Source: a candidate division NC10 bacterium SPGG6
GTDB taxonomy: Bacteria > Methylomirabilota > Methylomirabilia > Methylomirabilales > CSP1-5
DNA length: 11,084 nt
Reading direction: 5' to 3'
Assembly: GCA_001643535.1 (NCBI GenBank)
Contig: LXTG01000041.1
Span: 1-11,084, forward strand
Within the stretch, counting starts at the first letter, position 1, and each line of letters starts with the position of its first letter. Both the position numbers and the translations under genes were made by a program. The notes under the pieces are model-generated. The model worked only from the letters and a program-made list of their open reading frames with translations, was not told where the DNA came from and searched no databases. Shown one piece after another: positions 1-6,159 of this stretch.

Positions 1-486
1 TCAGAGAATGTCAAAGAAATCATTGGTGGCTACGATGTGATTGTGAACGGTTGTGACAACTTCCCCACTCGGTATCTATTAAACGACGCCTGTTACTTCC
101 TGAAGAAACCGCTGGTGGATGGAAGTATCTTCCGCTTCGAGGGGCAGGTGACGACGTTTTTACCGGGGAAGGGGTGTTACCGCTGCCTCTATCCCGCCCC
201 ACCCCCACCTGGCCTCGTGCCGAGCTGTGCGGAGGCGGGAGTCCTGGGGGTCCTCTGCGGCATCATCGGAAGCCTCCAGGCCCTGGAGGCAATTAAACTC
301 ATCCTGGGCACGGGAGAACCGCTCGTCAATCGCCTGCTTTTCTTTGACGCCCTGGCGTTAGAATTTCGTCAGGTTAAGATTCGCAGGGATCCAGAGTGTC
401 CGGTCTGTGGCGATCGTCCGACGATCACAGAGCTGATTGACTACGACGAATTCTGTGGCGTCCCCCACGCGCAGCCGGTGAGATGA
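1..486 (+). CDS. moeB: MoeB/ThiF/MoeZ-type sulfur-carrier adenylyltransferase (E1-like), 3' part only
   Basis: The reading frame is open from base 1, so the gene begins outside the window; 161 codons remain. The visible part is the second half of an E1-like adenylyltransferase. CDNFPTRYLLNDAC (residues 19-32) is the conserved family segment. A structural zinc site is formed by CYRC (Cys59, Cys62) and CPVC (Cys133, Cys136), and PPPPGLVPSCAEAGVLG is typical of MoeB/MoeZ. Family members adenylate the C-terminal glycine of ThiS/MoaD-fold carriers and then help convert it to a thiocarboxylate. The protein stops about 25 residues after the zinc site, so it lacks the C-terminal rhodanese domain of mycobacterial MoeZ; separate rhodanese genes follow. 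The carrier gene downstream makes a CysO-type partner more likely than molybdopterin or thiamine synthesis (inference). The ATP-binding N-terminus is not visible. Confidence 0.9.
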   Translation, partial: SENVKEIIGGYDVIVNGCDNFPTRYLLNDACYFLKKPLVDGSIFRFEGQVTTFLPGKGCYRCLYPAPPPPGLVPSCAEAGVLGVLCGIIGSLQALEAIKLILGTGEPLVNRLLFFDALALEFRQVKIRRDPECPVCGDRPTITELIDYDEFCGVPHAQPVR

Positions 487-498
487 GAAGGGGTTCGT

Positions 499-623
499 AG
501 TTCATGGTTCAGAAAAGCTAAGGGCACTTCAGAGTTGAGGGCTTAGTGTTGAGGGACGGCGAAGAAGGTGCAGAGGTCAGGGACGGAAAGATAGGGATCA
601 GGATCGACCCTGAACCCTGAACT
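499..623. repeat. Imperfect inverted repeat and TGAAC-rich spacer
   Basis: The 160-base gap between the E1 gene and the first rhodanese has no convincing ORF. It contains AGTTCATGGTTCAG (499-512) and its near-perfect inverse CTGAACCCTGAACT (610-623), matching at 13 of 14 positions. Extra TGAAC units lie near 617 and 632, and GTTGAGG occurs twice (near 534 and 549). Degenerate TGAAC/GTTCA arrays are, from memory, common intergenic filler in some uncultured bacterial genomes. The arms are about 100 bases apart, so this is not a simple terminator. Confidence 0.5.
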
Positions 624-646
624 ATTAACGCTGAACGAGCGATAGC

Positions 647-1645
647 ATGAGACTGGGGATGTTGCTCACCACGTCACCGGAACACCAAAACTCGGTCACC
701 GCCCTTCGGGTTGCCCGGGCGGCCCTCGGGGGTCTCAGCGCGATTTTGGCCTTGGTGCTTGTCGCCCCTGTGGCTTTGGCCCAGAGCGCGGGGCACGGGG
801 CCAAGACCTCGGGGTATCCGAACGGCCAGCTGCTGGTCGACACCCGAGATGTGGCAGATCGTCTGGGGGACCCCAATATTCGGCTGGTTGACCTCCGGCC
901 CCAGGGGCCACGTGGCTATGCTGGGTATGCCCAAGGGCATATCCCGGGGGCGGTCTACGTCAACTGGCAGGAGATTGATGATATAACGAGCAACCGGAAG
1001 GGCCTTCCGATGGATCAGGCCAAGGCGGAGGCGCTCTTTAGTCGGCTCGGGATTGATGAAAACGTCCAGGTCATCGCCTACGATAATTCGGGTGGTCTCT
1101 GGGCAGCCCGTCTCTTCTTTGTCCTCGAGTTCTTTGGCCACAAGAACGTGGCAGTCCTCAATGGGGGGCTCACCAAGTGGGTGCAGGCGGGCCGCCCTTT
1201 GAGTACCGAGAAACCCGGGATCAGCCCGAAGAAATTCGTGGCCCGTCCGAGCCCCAACCTGATCGCCACCGCGGAGTGGGTCAAGGACAACCTCAGGCAA
1301 TCCAGAGTCTGCTTGGTAGATGCCCGAACGCCGCACGAATATCAGGGAAACGGATTAGATTGGGACATCGAGCGCGCGGGCCACATCCCGGGGGCGGTGC
1401 TGATCAATTGGGTCGATACGATCAACTCAGACGACCGGACGTTTAAGAGTGCCGAGGAATTACAGAAGATTTTCGAAAAGGCTGGGGCTACGAAGGACAG
1501 GGAGATCGTGACGTATTGCCGAAGCGGGGTGCGCGCGGCCCACAACTACTTTGTTGCCCGGTTGCTCGGATATGAGAAAGTACGCAATTACGATGGATCC
1601 TGGCTCGATTGGGGAAACCGACCAGAGCTCCCCGTGGAGAGGTGA
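647..1645 (+). CDS. Exported tandem-domain rhodanese (thiosulfate/3-mercaptopyruvate sulfurtransferase)
   Basis: This 332-residue protein has two rhodanese domains. Residues 1-45 look like a signal peptide: basic residues at 21 and 24, a hydrophobic core at about 26-41, and an ALA-QS cleavage site after Ala45. It should therefore act outside the cytoplasm. The N-terminal domain (about 50-175) carries Asp146 in YDNSGG where the catalytic Cys would sit, the usual inactive domain. The C-terminal domain (about 195-330) has the persulfide-forming loop CRSGVRA with Cys291. GHIPGA occurs in both domains. The loop resembles thiosulfate-type more than the CGSG of mercaptopyruvate enzymes, but substrate cannot be fixed from sequence. 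The ribosome binding site is weak; an in-frame ATG at 659 is an alternative start that keeps the signal peptide. An exported enzyme cannot directly charge the cytosolic carrier, so its role here may be processing of external sulfur compounds (inference). Confidence 0.9.
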   Translation: MRLGMLLTTSPEHQNSVTALRVARAALGGLSAILALVLVAPVALAQSAGHGAKTSGYPNGQLLVDTRDVADRLGDPNIRLVDLRPQGPRGYAGYAQGHIPGAVYVNWQEIDDITSNRKGLPMDQAKAEALFSRLGIDENVQVIAYDNSGGLWAARLFFVLEFFGHKNVAVLNGGLTKWVQAGRPLSTEKPGISPKKFVARPSPNLIATAEWVKDNLRQSRVCLVDARTPHEYQGNGLDWDIERAGHIPGAVLINWVDTINSDDRTFKSAEELQKIFEKAGATKDREIVTYCRSGVRAAHNYFVARLLGYEKVRNYDGSWLDWGNRPELPVER

Positions 1646-1841
1646 TGACGACGGCCAGGTGGCCGAGGCGCCAACGACTGACGGCTCGTCCTCAAGTTCG
1701 CCTCGTCCACGAATCGAGAAGGGGCATGTGTTGTCCGCATACGAGGCAAAGTTACCACGCCCCATTGATGCTTGATATGGAATTTCGTCCAAGGGGACAT
1801 CGTTAAAGCTCGACGGAACGTCCCAAGACACGGGGAGAAAG

Positions 1842-2126
1842 ATGAGCGTTCAGGTGCACGTCCCCCAGATGTTCCGGAAGCATACCGGCGGAGCGAAGAC
1901 GGTGCTCGTGCAAGGCAAGACGGTCCGGGAAGTCCTGGAAAGCCTGGACCAAGCGTATCCCGGTTTCCGGGACCGGTTGCTCGACGGCAGAGAGCTGCAC
2001 CAGTTCGTGAACATTTACCGCAACGATGAAGATATTCGGTTCCTCGAGTCCCTGGATACCGAGGTGCGGGAAGGGGATAGTATCTCTATCCTTCCTGCCG
2101 TTGCGGGGGGAGAGCATTTTGGCTAG
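1842..2126 (+). CDS. cysO: ThiS/MoaD-fold sulfur carrier protein, CysO type, with C-terminal extension
   Basis: This 94-residue protein has a ubiquitin-like sulfur-carrier pattern: an N-terminal strand (VQVHVPQMFRKHTGG), the helix segment TVREVLESLDQAYPGFRDRL, and a C-terminal GDSISILPAVAGG. Such carriers are adenylated and thiocarboxylated at a terminal Gly-Gly, then donate sulfide. Here Gly89-Gly90 is followed by Glu-His-Phe-Gly before the stop, so the primary product is a precursor that should need trimming. M. tuberculosis CysO, from memory, ends directly in GG, whereas QbsE- and HcyS-type carriers carry tails removed by JAMM proteases; a JAMM gene lies 1 kb downstream. GGGGAG at 1832-1837 is a good ribosome binding site for this ATG. 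The 3' end overlaps the proposed TTG start of the cysteine synthase by 8 bases, pointing to coupled translation. Confidence 0.9.
   Translation: MSVQVHVPQMFRKHTGGAKTVLVQGKTVREVLESLDQAYPGFRDRLLDGRELHQFVNIYRNDEDIRFLESLDTEVREGDSISILPAVAGGEHFG
2105..2114 (+). promoter_or_regulatory. Ribosome binding site for cysM embedded in the carrier's Gly-Gly codons
   Basis: GGGGGGAGAG lies 4-6 bases before a TTG at 2119 that is in frame with the cysteine synthase. The same bases encode Gly89-Gly90-Glu91 of the sulfur carrier (GGG GGA GAG). This site decides the synthase start: the ATG at 2026, far inside the carrier gene, would add a 31-residue stretch that does not resemble the family. Confidence 0.65.
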
Positions 2127-3105
2127 TCGAAAGAGGGCAATCCACAAACGCGGAGAAGCCGTCAGGTCGTGGATAGATGGTGACGTCGTGCAGGGGATCG
2201 GGAACACCCCCCTGGTGGAGGTTCCCCGGGTCAGCCCGAAGCCGTCGGTCCGCATCTTCTGCAAGCTCGAATTCTACAATCCGACAGGCAGCCTGAAGGA
2301 CCGGATCGCCAAGTTTATGATCGACGAGGCCGAGCAGAAAGGGCAACTGACTCCGGGTAAGACGATTATCGAGCCGACGAGCGGCAATACCGGAATTTCC
2401 CTGGCCATGATCGGTCGGCGGAGGGGATATAGGGTCAAGGTGGTGGTCCCCGAGAACATCACCGTCGAGCGGCGGCAACTGCTGGAGCTGTACGGAGCCG
2501 AGATCATCTACTCCGATGCTCGCCGGGGAACTAACGGGGCCATTGAGCTGGCCCAGAAGCTGGCCGCCGAGAATCCGGACTGGTACATGCCATACCAGTA
2601 CGGCAATGAGGCCAATCCCCGGGCGCACTATGAGACCACCGGCAGAGAGATACTCGATGCGCTGCCGGACGTGGATGTCTTTGTGGCCGGGCTCGGGACC
2701 GGCGGGACCCTCATGGGCGTCGGCCGGCGCTTGAAGGAGGTAAACCCCAAGACGCAGGTGGTGGCCGTAGAACCCCACCCGGGAGATCTCGTTCAGGGAC
2801 TCCGCAGCCTGGAGGAGGGGTTTATCCCCCCCATCTTGGATTTGAGCCTCCTCGACGGAAAGATCATTGTCGATTCCCGTTGTGCCTTCGCCATGACGCG
2901 GGATCTCACGGTGAAGGAGGGAATGTTTGCGGGGATATCTTCGGGAGCTGTTCTCCACTGCGCCGTCCGCACGGCCCACAAAATGGAGAAGGGAAATATT
3001 GTCTGCTTGCTCGCCGATGGCGGCGGGAAGTATGTGAGCCTCGGGGTGTGGGCCAAGGAGCTGCCGGACCTCGGGGAGGATGTCTACAGTCATATCTGGT
3101 GGTAA
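2119..3105 (+). CDS. cysM: CysO-dependent cysteine synthase (O-phosphoserine sulfhydrylase type)
   Basis: This is a PLP fold-type II cysteine synthase of 328 residues from the TTG at 2119. It shows GNTPL (28-32), the PLP lysine in NPTGSLKDR (Lys60), the substrate loop PTSGNTGISLA (86-96), VERRQLLELYGAEII, the phosphate-binding GTGGT (193-197), and ISSGAVLH (273-280). The sequence resembles M. tuberculosis CysM almost throughout, including LRSLEEGF. Arg229 lines up with the CysM arginine (Arg220, from memory) that selects O-phosphoserine over O-acetylserine. The expected reaction is aminoacrylate from O-phosphoserine plus carrier thiocarboxylate, giving a carrier-cysteine adduct. The upstream carrier and downstream JAMM protease complete the same trio known from mycobacteria. 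No serine acetyltransferase is in the window, in line with a phosphoserine route. A less likely later start is the GTG just before QGIGNTPL. Confidence 0.93.
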   Translation: MASRKRAIHKRGEAVRSWIDGDVVQGIGNTPLVEVPRVSPKPSVRIFCKLEFYNPTGSLKDRIAKFMIDEAEQKGQLTPGKTIIEPTSGNTGISLAMIGRRRGYRVKVVVPENITVERRQLLELYGAEIIYSDARRGTNGAIELAQKLAAENPDWYMPYQYGNEANPRAHYETTGREILDALPDVDVFVAGLGTGGTLMGVGRRLKEVNPKTQVVAVEPHPGDLVQGLRSLEEGFIPPILDLSLLDGKIIVDSRCAFAMTRDLTVKEGMFAGISSGAVLHCAVRTAHKMEKGNIVCLLADGGGKYVSLGVWAKELPDLGEDVYSHIWW

Positions 3106-3140
3106 TTTGCGCTAGGGAGCGTTGAGACTCTAGAGCAGCG

Positions 3141-3539
3141 ATGTTCAAACTGGCCAGACGATTCGCGGAGGAGATGATTAACCATGCCCGCGCCGAAATT
3201 CCAAATGAATGTTGCGGTCTGCTGGCGGGGAAGGACGGCACAATATTGCAGCTCTATCGATGTGACAGCGCCGAGAAGAGTCCTTTCCGGTATTACGTAG
3301 ACCCGAAGGATCAGATCCGGATCATGCGGGAGCTGGATCAGAAGGAGTGGGACCTCATTGGAATCTACCACTCTCATACCCACACCGAGGCCTATCCCTC
3401 GAAGACCGATCTGGAACTGGCCTTTTATCCCGAGGCTCTCTACTTCATCGTTTCCCTCCAGAAAGCCGACGCACCGGTCATCCGGGCGTTTCGGATTGTC
3501 GACGGTGAGATCGGCGAAGAGGAGGTGGTTGTTGCATAG
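3141..3539 (+). CDS. mec: JAMM/MPN+ zinc metalloprotease, Mec type
   Basis: This 132-residue protein is a stand-alone JAMM domain. The full zinc signature is present: Glu23 in PNECCGLL, His77-Ser78-His79, Ser87 and Asp90, giving HxH followed by ten residues and Asp within YHSHTHTEAYPSKTD. Bacterial relatives (Mec of M. tuberculosis, QbsD, HcyD) cut after the Gly-Gly of small sulfur carriers, releasing cysteine from the CysO-Cys adduct or removing a C-terminal tail. Both jobs are plausible here because the carrier ends GG-EHFG. The gene starts 35 bases after cysM with only a weak ribosome binding site. Its length is near the usual size and nothing appears missing. Confidence in the catalytic class is high; substrate is inferred from context. 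Confidence 0.93.
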   Translation: MFKLARRFAEEMINHARAEIPNECCGLLAGKDGTILQLYRCDSAEKSPFRYYVDPKDQIRIMRELDQKEWDLIGIYHSHTHTEAYPSKTDLELAFYPEALYFIVSLQKADAPVIRAFRIVDGEIGEEEVVVA

Positions 3540-3637
3540 AGAGTATCTTTTTCTGTGCAACATTCCCGAGTAAATCCATCGGGATTATCGTGTAGGCGTG
3601 AAACAGGACCTTTAACCTTAAGAAGGAGGGAGGAATC

Positions 3638-4480
3638 ATGGCGAAATATGCACATCCTGAGCTACTCGTCGAGACGCAGTGGGTGGCCGACAATCTCAAG
3701 GATCCGAAGATCCGCCTGGTGGAGGTGGATGTGGACACCGCGGCCTATGGCGAGGGGCACATCCCGGGGGCAGTCGGCTGGAACTGGAAGACCGACCTGG
3801 AGGAGACCATTGAACGGGACATCGCCCACCAGGGCAGCGTGGATAAACTGCTCAGCCGGTCCGGGATTGGCAACGACACGACGGTAATCCTGTACGGCGA
3901 CAACAATAACTGGTTTGCCACGTACGGGCTGTGGCTCTTGAAATACTACGGGCATGGCGATACGCGGATCATGAACGGGGGACGGGCCAAGTGGATCGCC
4001 GAAGGGCGGCCGATGACGAAGGAAGTCCCATCGTACCCAGCGACCAGCTACAAGGCGAAAGCCCCGGACAAAGCGATCCGGGTGGTGCGGGATCAAGTCA
4101 TCGCGGCGGTGGGGAAGGCGGGGCTGGCGCTGGTGGATGTGCGGTCCCCGAAGGAGTTCAGCGGGGAGATCTTGGCGCCCGAGAACCTGCCGCAGGAAGG
4201 GGCCCAGCGGGGGGGCCACATCCCGGGGGCGGCGAATATTCCCTGGAGCCAGGCGGTGAAGGAGGACGGGACTTTCAAGAGTCTGGAGGAGCTGCAACAG
4301 CTGTATCAGGGGAAGGGGATTACGCCGGAGAAGGAGATCATCGCGTATTGCCGGATCGGCGAACGCTCCTCCCACACCTGGTTTGTGCTGAAGTATCTCT
4401 TGGGGTATCCCAAGGTGGTCAATTACGACGGCTCCTGGACCGAGTACGGCAGCCTGGTGCATGTGCCGATCGAGAGATGA
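3638..4480 (+). CDS. Cytosolic thiosulfate sulfurtransferase, CysA/SseA type (tandem rhodanese)
   Basis: This 280-residue two-domain rhodanese has no signal peptide. The N-terminal domain (about 8-130) is the non-catalytic type, with Asp88 in YGDNNNW in the position of the catalytic cysteine. The C-terminal domain (about 145-278) has the loop CRIGERSSHTWF with Cys238, the form seen in mycobacterial CysA2/CysA3 thiosulfate sulfurtransferases, plus GHIPGA and NYDGSW. It transfers sulfane sulfur from thiosulfate, through a cysteine persulfide, to acceptors. In this locus it is a good candidate to feed sulfur to the E1/carrier pair, since the E1 has no fused rhodanese domain (inference). A strong ribosome binding site (AGGAGGGAGG at 3623-3632) precedes the ATG. 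The 98-base gap upstream holds a weak hairpin (3564-3569 with 3579-3584) but no clear terminator or promoter. Confidence 0.92.
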   Translation: MAKYAHPELLVETQWVADNLKDPKIRLVEVDVDTAAYGEGHIPGAVGWNWKTDLEETIERDIAHQGSVDKLLSRSGIGNDTTVILYGDNNNWFATYGLWLLKYYGHGDTRIMNGGRAKWIAEGRPMTKEVPSYPATSYKAKAPDKAIRVVRDQVIAAVGKAGLALVDVRSPKEFSGEILAPENLPQEGAQRGGHIPGAANIPWSQAVKEDGTFKSLEELQQLYQGKGITPEKEIIAYCRIGERSSHTWFVLKYLLGYPKVVNYDGSWTEYGSLVHVPIER

Positions 4481-4492
4481 GGAGAGTCCGAC

Positions 4493-5161
4493 TTGACAGA
4501 ACTCCGATTGGATGAACCCTTTTTTCGGATTGAGCCGGCGGAAGCCAAGGTCTTAATGGAGAAAGGGGTCCGGGTGGTGGATGTCCGGGAGCCCCAGGAG
4601 TATGCCGAGGTCCGGATCCCGGGTTCTACTCTGGTCCCGCTGGGGGCCCTCATCAGGTCCCCACGGGAGTTTCTGGGAGAGGGGGCAATCCTCTTCATCT
4701 GCTCGGAAGGCATCAGGAGCGCTGTCGCCTGTGAGACGGCGGCGGCAATCGGGCTCGACGAGGTCTATAACCTGGAGGGGGGAACACAACGGTGGGAGAC
4801 GGAAGGTCACCCGATTGAGTCCAGGCACGGCAGCGGGGGGGTCATCGCTGAGGGAGTGGCCGGAGCCCAGGCGCTACAACTCGATTTCCTCCAGTCGGGC
4901 GAGCGCCTCATTCGCATCCATCGATTTCGGTATCTGCGGGCTGTGGGATGCACCATGGGAGGTCTGATCCTTTCTGTGGAGGAGAGCCTGGGCGAGGTCC
5001 GGGACCCGTCGAAACGATGCACGGCGCGACCTGACCACCCGGAACGCGTCCCGAGGCCTGAGTTCACGGTCTACGCGGAGAATGTGGAGGCGGCCCTGCG
5101 GGCGCTGATCGAGAAGATCAGGCCCCGGCGGGCGCCGGAGGTGTTTCTGCCCACGGAGTGA
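4493..5161 (+). CDS. Single rhodanese domain fused to an unrecognised C-terminal domain
   Basis: This 222-residue protein has a TTG start preceded by GAGGAGAG, 12 bases after the previous stop, so it is probably co-translated with the upstream rhodanese. Residues about 12-108 form a single rhodanese domain: VRVVDVREPQEYAEVRIPGS, then the catalytic loop CSEGIRS with Cys70, then VYNLEGGTQRW. A second cysteine (Cys80) lies ten residues on. Residues about 112-222 match no family I recognise. They include RLIRIHRFRYLRAVGCTMGG with Cys153, another Cys at 176, and a closing helix-like segment FTVYAENVEAALRALIEKI. The C-terminal half is free of stops and compositionally similar to the rest, so it does not look like a frameshift artefact. 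A sulfur-relay role is likely; the specific partner is unknown. Confidence 0.85.
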   Translation: MTELRLDEPFFRIEPAEAKVLMEKGVRVVDVREPQEYAEVRIPGSTLVPLGALIRSPREFLGEGAILFICSEGIRSAVACETAAAIGLDEVYNLEGGTQRWETEGHPIESRHGSGGVIAEGVAGAQALQLDFLQSGERLIRIHRFRYLRAVGCTMGGLILSVEESLGEVRDPSKRCTARPDHPERVPRPEFTVYAENVEAALRALIEKIRPRRAPEVFLPTE

Positions 5162-5243
5162 TAGATCCTAGAGATAGAGGGATGCTGGGGGTCGCCCCGG
5201 GATTCCGAAACGAGTCTCGGCTTTTGGAAGGAAGTAACTGGTG

Positions 5244-6008
5244 ATGGCTTCGCTGCCGACAATCGCCTTCGTGGGACTTGTCTCAGGCTCGGTCATGGGG
5301 ATCTCTGCCGCAGGGTGGGGGGCTGTGAGTGTTCCCCTGCTGATTCTGGTAGGGGTCGAGCCGTTGACCGCAATCAGCTCGAGTCTGGCAGCTTCCATTT
5401 TCCTGAGCCTGTTTGGTGGCATGGCCCATTGGCGGTATGACCGCTCACGGGTGGCCCCTCTCGTCCCGCTGTTGGTGGGGGGTGTGGGAGGGGCCTTCGT
5501 GGGGAGTTTCCTGAGTCCGGCGCTCCCGGCAGTGACCCTTCGACTTCTGATTGGCGTGACAACCCTGATCATCGGGTTCCTTATGCTCTTGAGGCGAAAT
5601 GGGGTCAGTGTGCAGAACGGTGCTCACGAGCCCGTGAAATGGCACGAGAGGCGGGCGACCATCTTTGGGATCGGGTTAGTTGCCGGGTTGTCCGCCGGAG
5701 CGTTTGGCGCGGGTTGGGGGACGATCGGTGTCGCGCTGCTCGTATGGACAGGGATTCCGCCCCATACTGTGGTGGGCTCCTCGCTCCTGGCCCGGTCACT
5801 GGTGGCCGCGGCCGCGACCGGCTCGTACACCCTTCAGGGAGGTGCTCTCTCTTTGAGTGTCTTGCTTCCGCTCCTGCTCGCAGGGGGCGCGGGAGTATAT
5901 CTCGGGGTCCGGATGTCGAATGGGTTCTCCGTTATCGGGATGAGAAAATTTCTCGGCAGTGTGGTCACGATCGTGGGGATCCTGACTGTGGTCAGTACTT
6001 CATGGTGA
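5244..6008 (+). CDS. TauE/SafE family sulfite/sulfonate-type permease
   Basis: This is a 254-residue, strongly hydrophobic protein with about seven to eight predicted membrane helices arranged as two related halves. The family repeat is visible as GLVSGSVMGISAAGWGAVSV (11-30) and GLVAGLSAGAFGAGWGTIGV (144-163), each followed by a short hydrophobic run and a Gly-Val/Ile-Xaa-Pro turn. A basic, polar loop at about 117-138 separates the halves. TauE/SafE proteins move sulfite, sulfonates or other organosulfur anions across the inner membrane. Next to Sat and CysH, sulfite efflux or sulfur-anion uptake is the likely job, but substrate and direction cannot be read from sequence. GGAAGGAAG (5226-5234) is a good ribosome binding site; a GTG directly before this ATG (5241) is an equally possible start. 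Confidence 0.88.
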   Translation: MASLPTIAFVGLVSGSVMGISAAGWGAVSVPLLILVGVEPLTAISSSLAASIFLSLFGGMAHWRYDRSRVAPLVPLLVGGVGGAFVGSFLSPALPAVTLRLLIGVTTLIIGFLMLLRRNGVSVQNGAHEPVKWHERRATIFGIGLVAGLSAGAFGAGWGTIGVALLVWTGIPPHTVVGSSLLARSLVAAAATGSYTLQGGALSLSVLLPLLLAGGAGVYLGVRMSNGFSVIGMRKFLGSVVTIVGILTVVSTSW

Positions 6009-6159
6009 GGTCGGATACGCCTCATTGTGATCAGTCGGTGGGAATAGGGGGGCAGCCCTCCGTACGGGAAAGGGCGATTGCTTTCGGCTGCGTGATATAT
6101 GCAGGGGTAGGGTCAAGCGTATTTGTGACTATCATGGCGGACCTTCACAATAGGTTCAG

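Noticed and set aside
2026..2118. N-terminal extension of cysM back to the ATG at 2026
   Set aside because: The extra 31 residues lie wholly inside the carrier gene in another frame, do not resemble the family, and a well-placed ribosome binding site supports the TTG at 2119.
2086..3093. Long open frame on the minus strand opposite cysM (335 codons)
   Set aside because: It is a GC-rich shadow of cysM with no domain features, and the + strand product is unmistakable. The minus frames opposite the other genes, such as 3662-4462, are rejected for the same reason.
3564..3584. TCCCGA/TCGGGA hairpin as a terminator after the JAMM gene
   Set aside because: It has only 6 bp of stem, a 9-base loop and no U-run; too weak to call.
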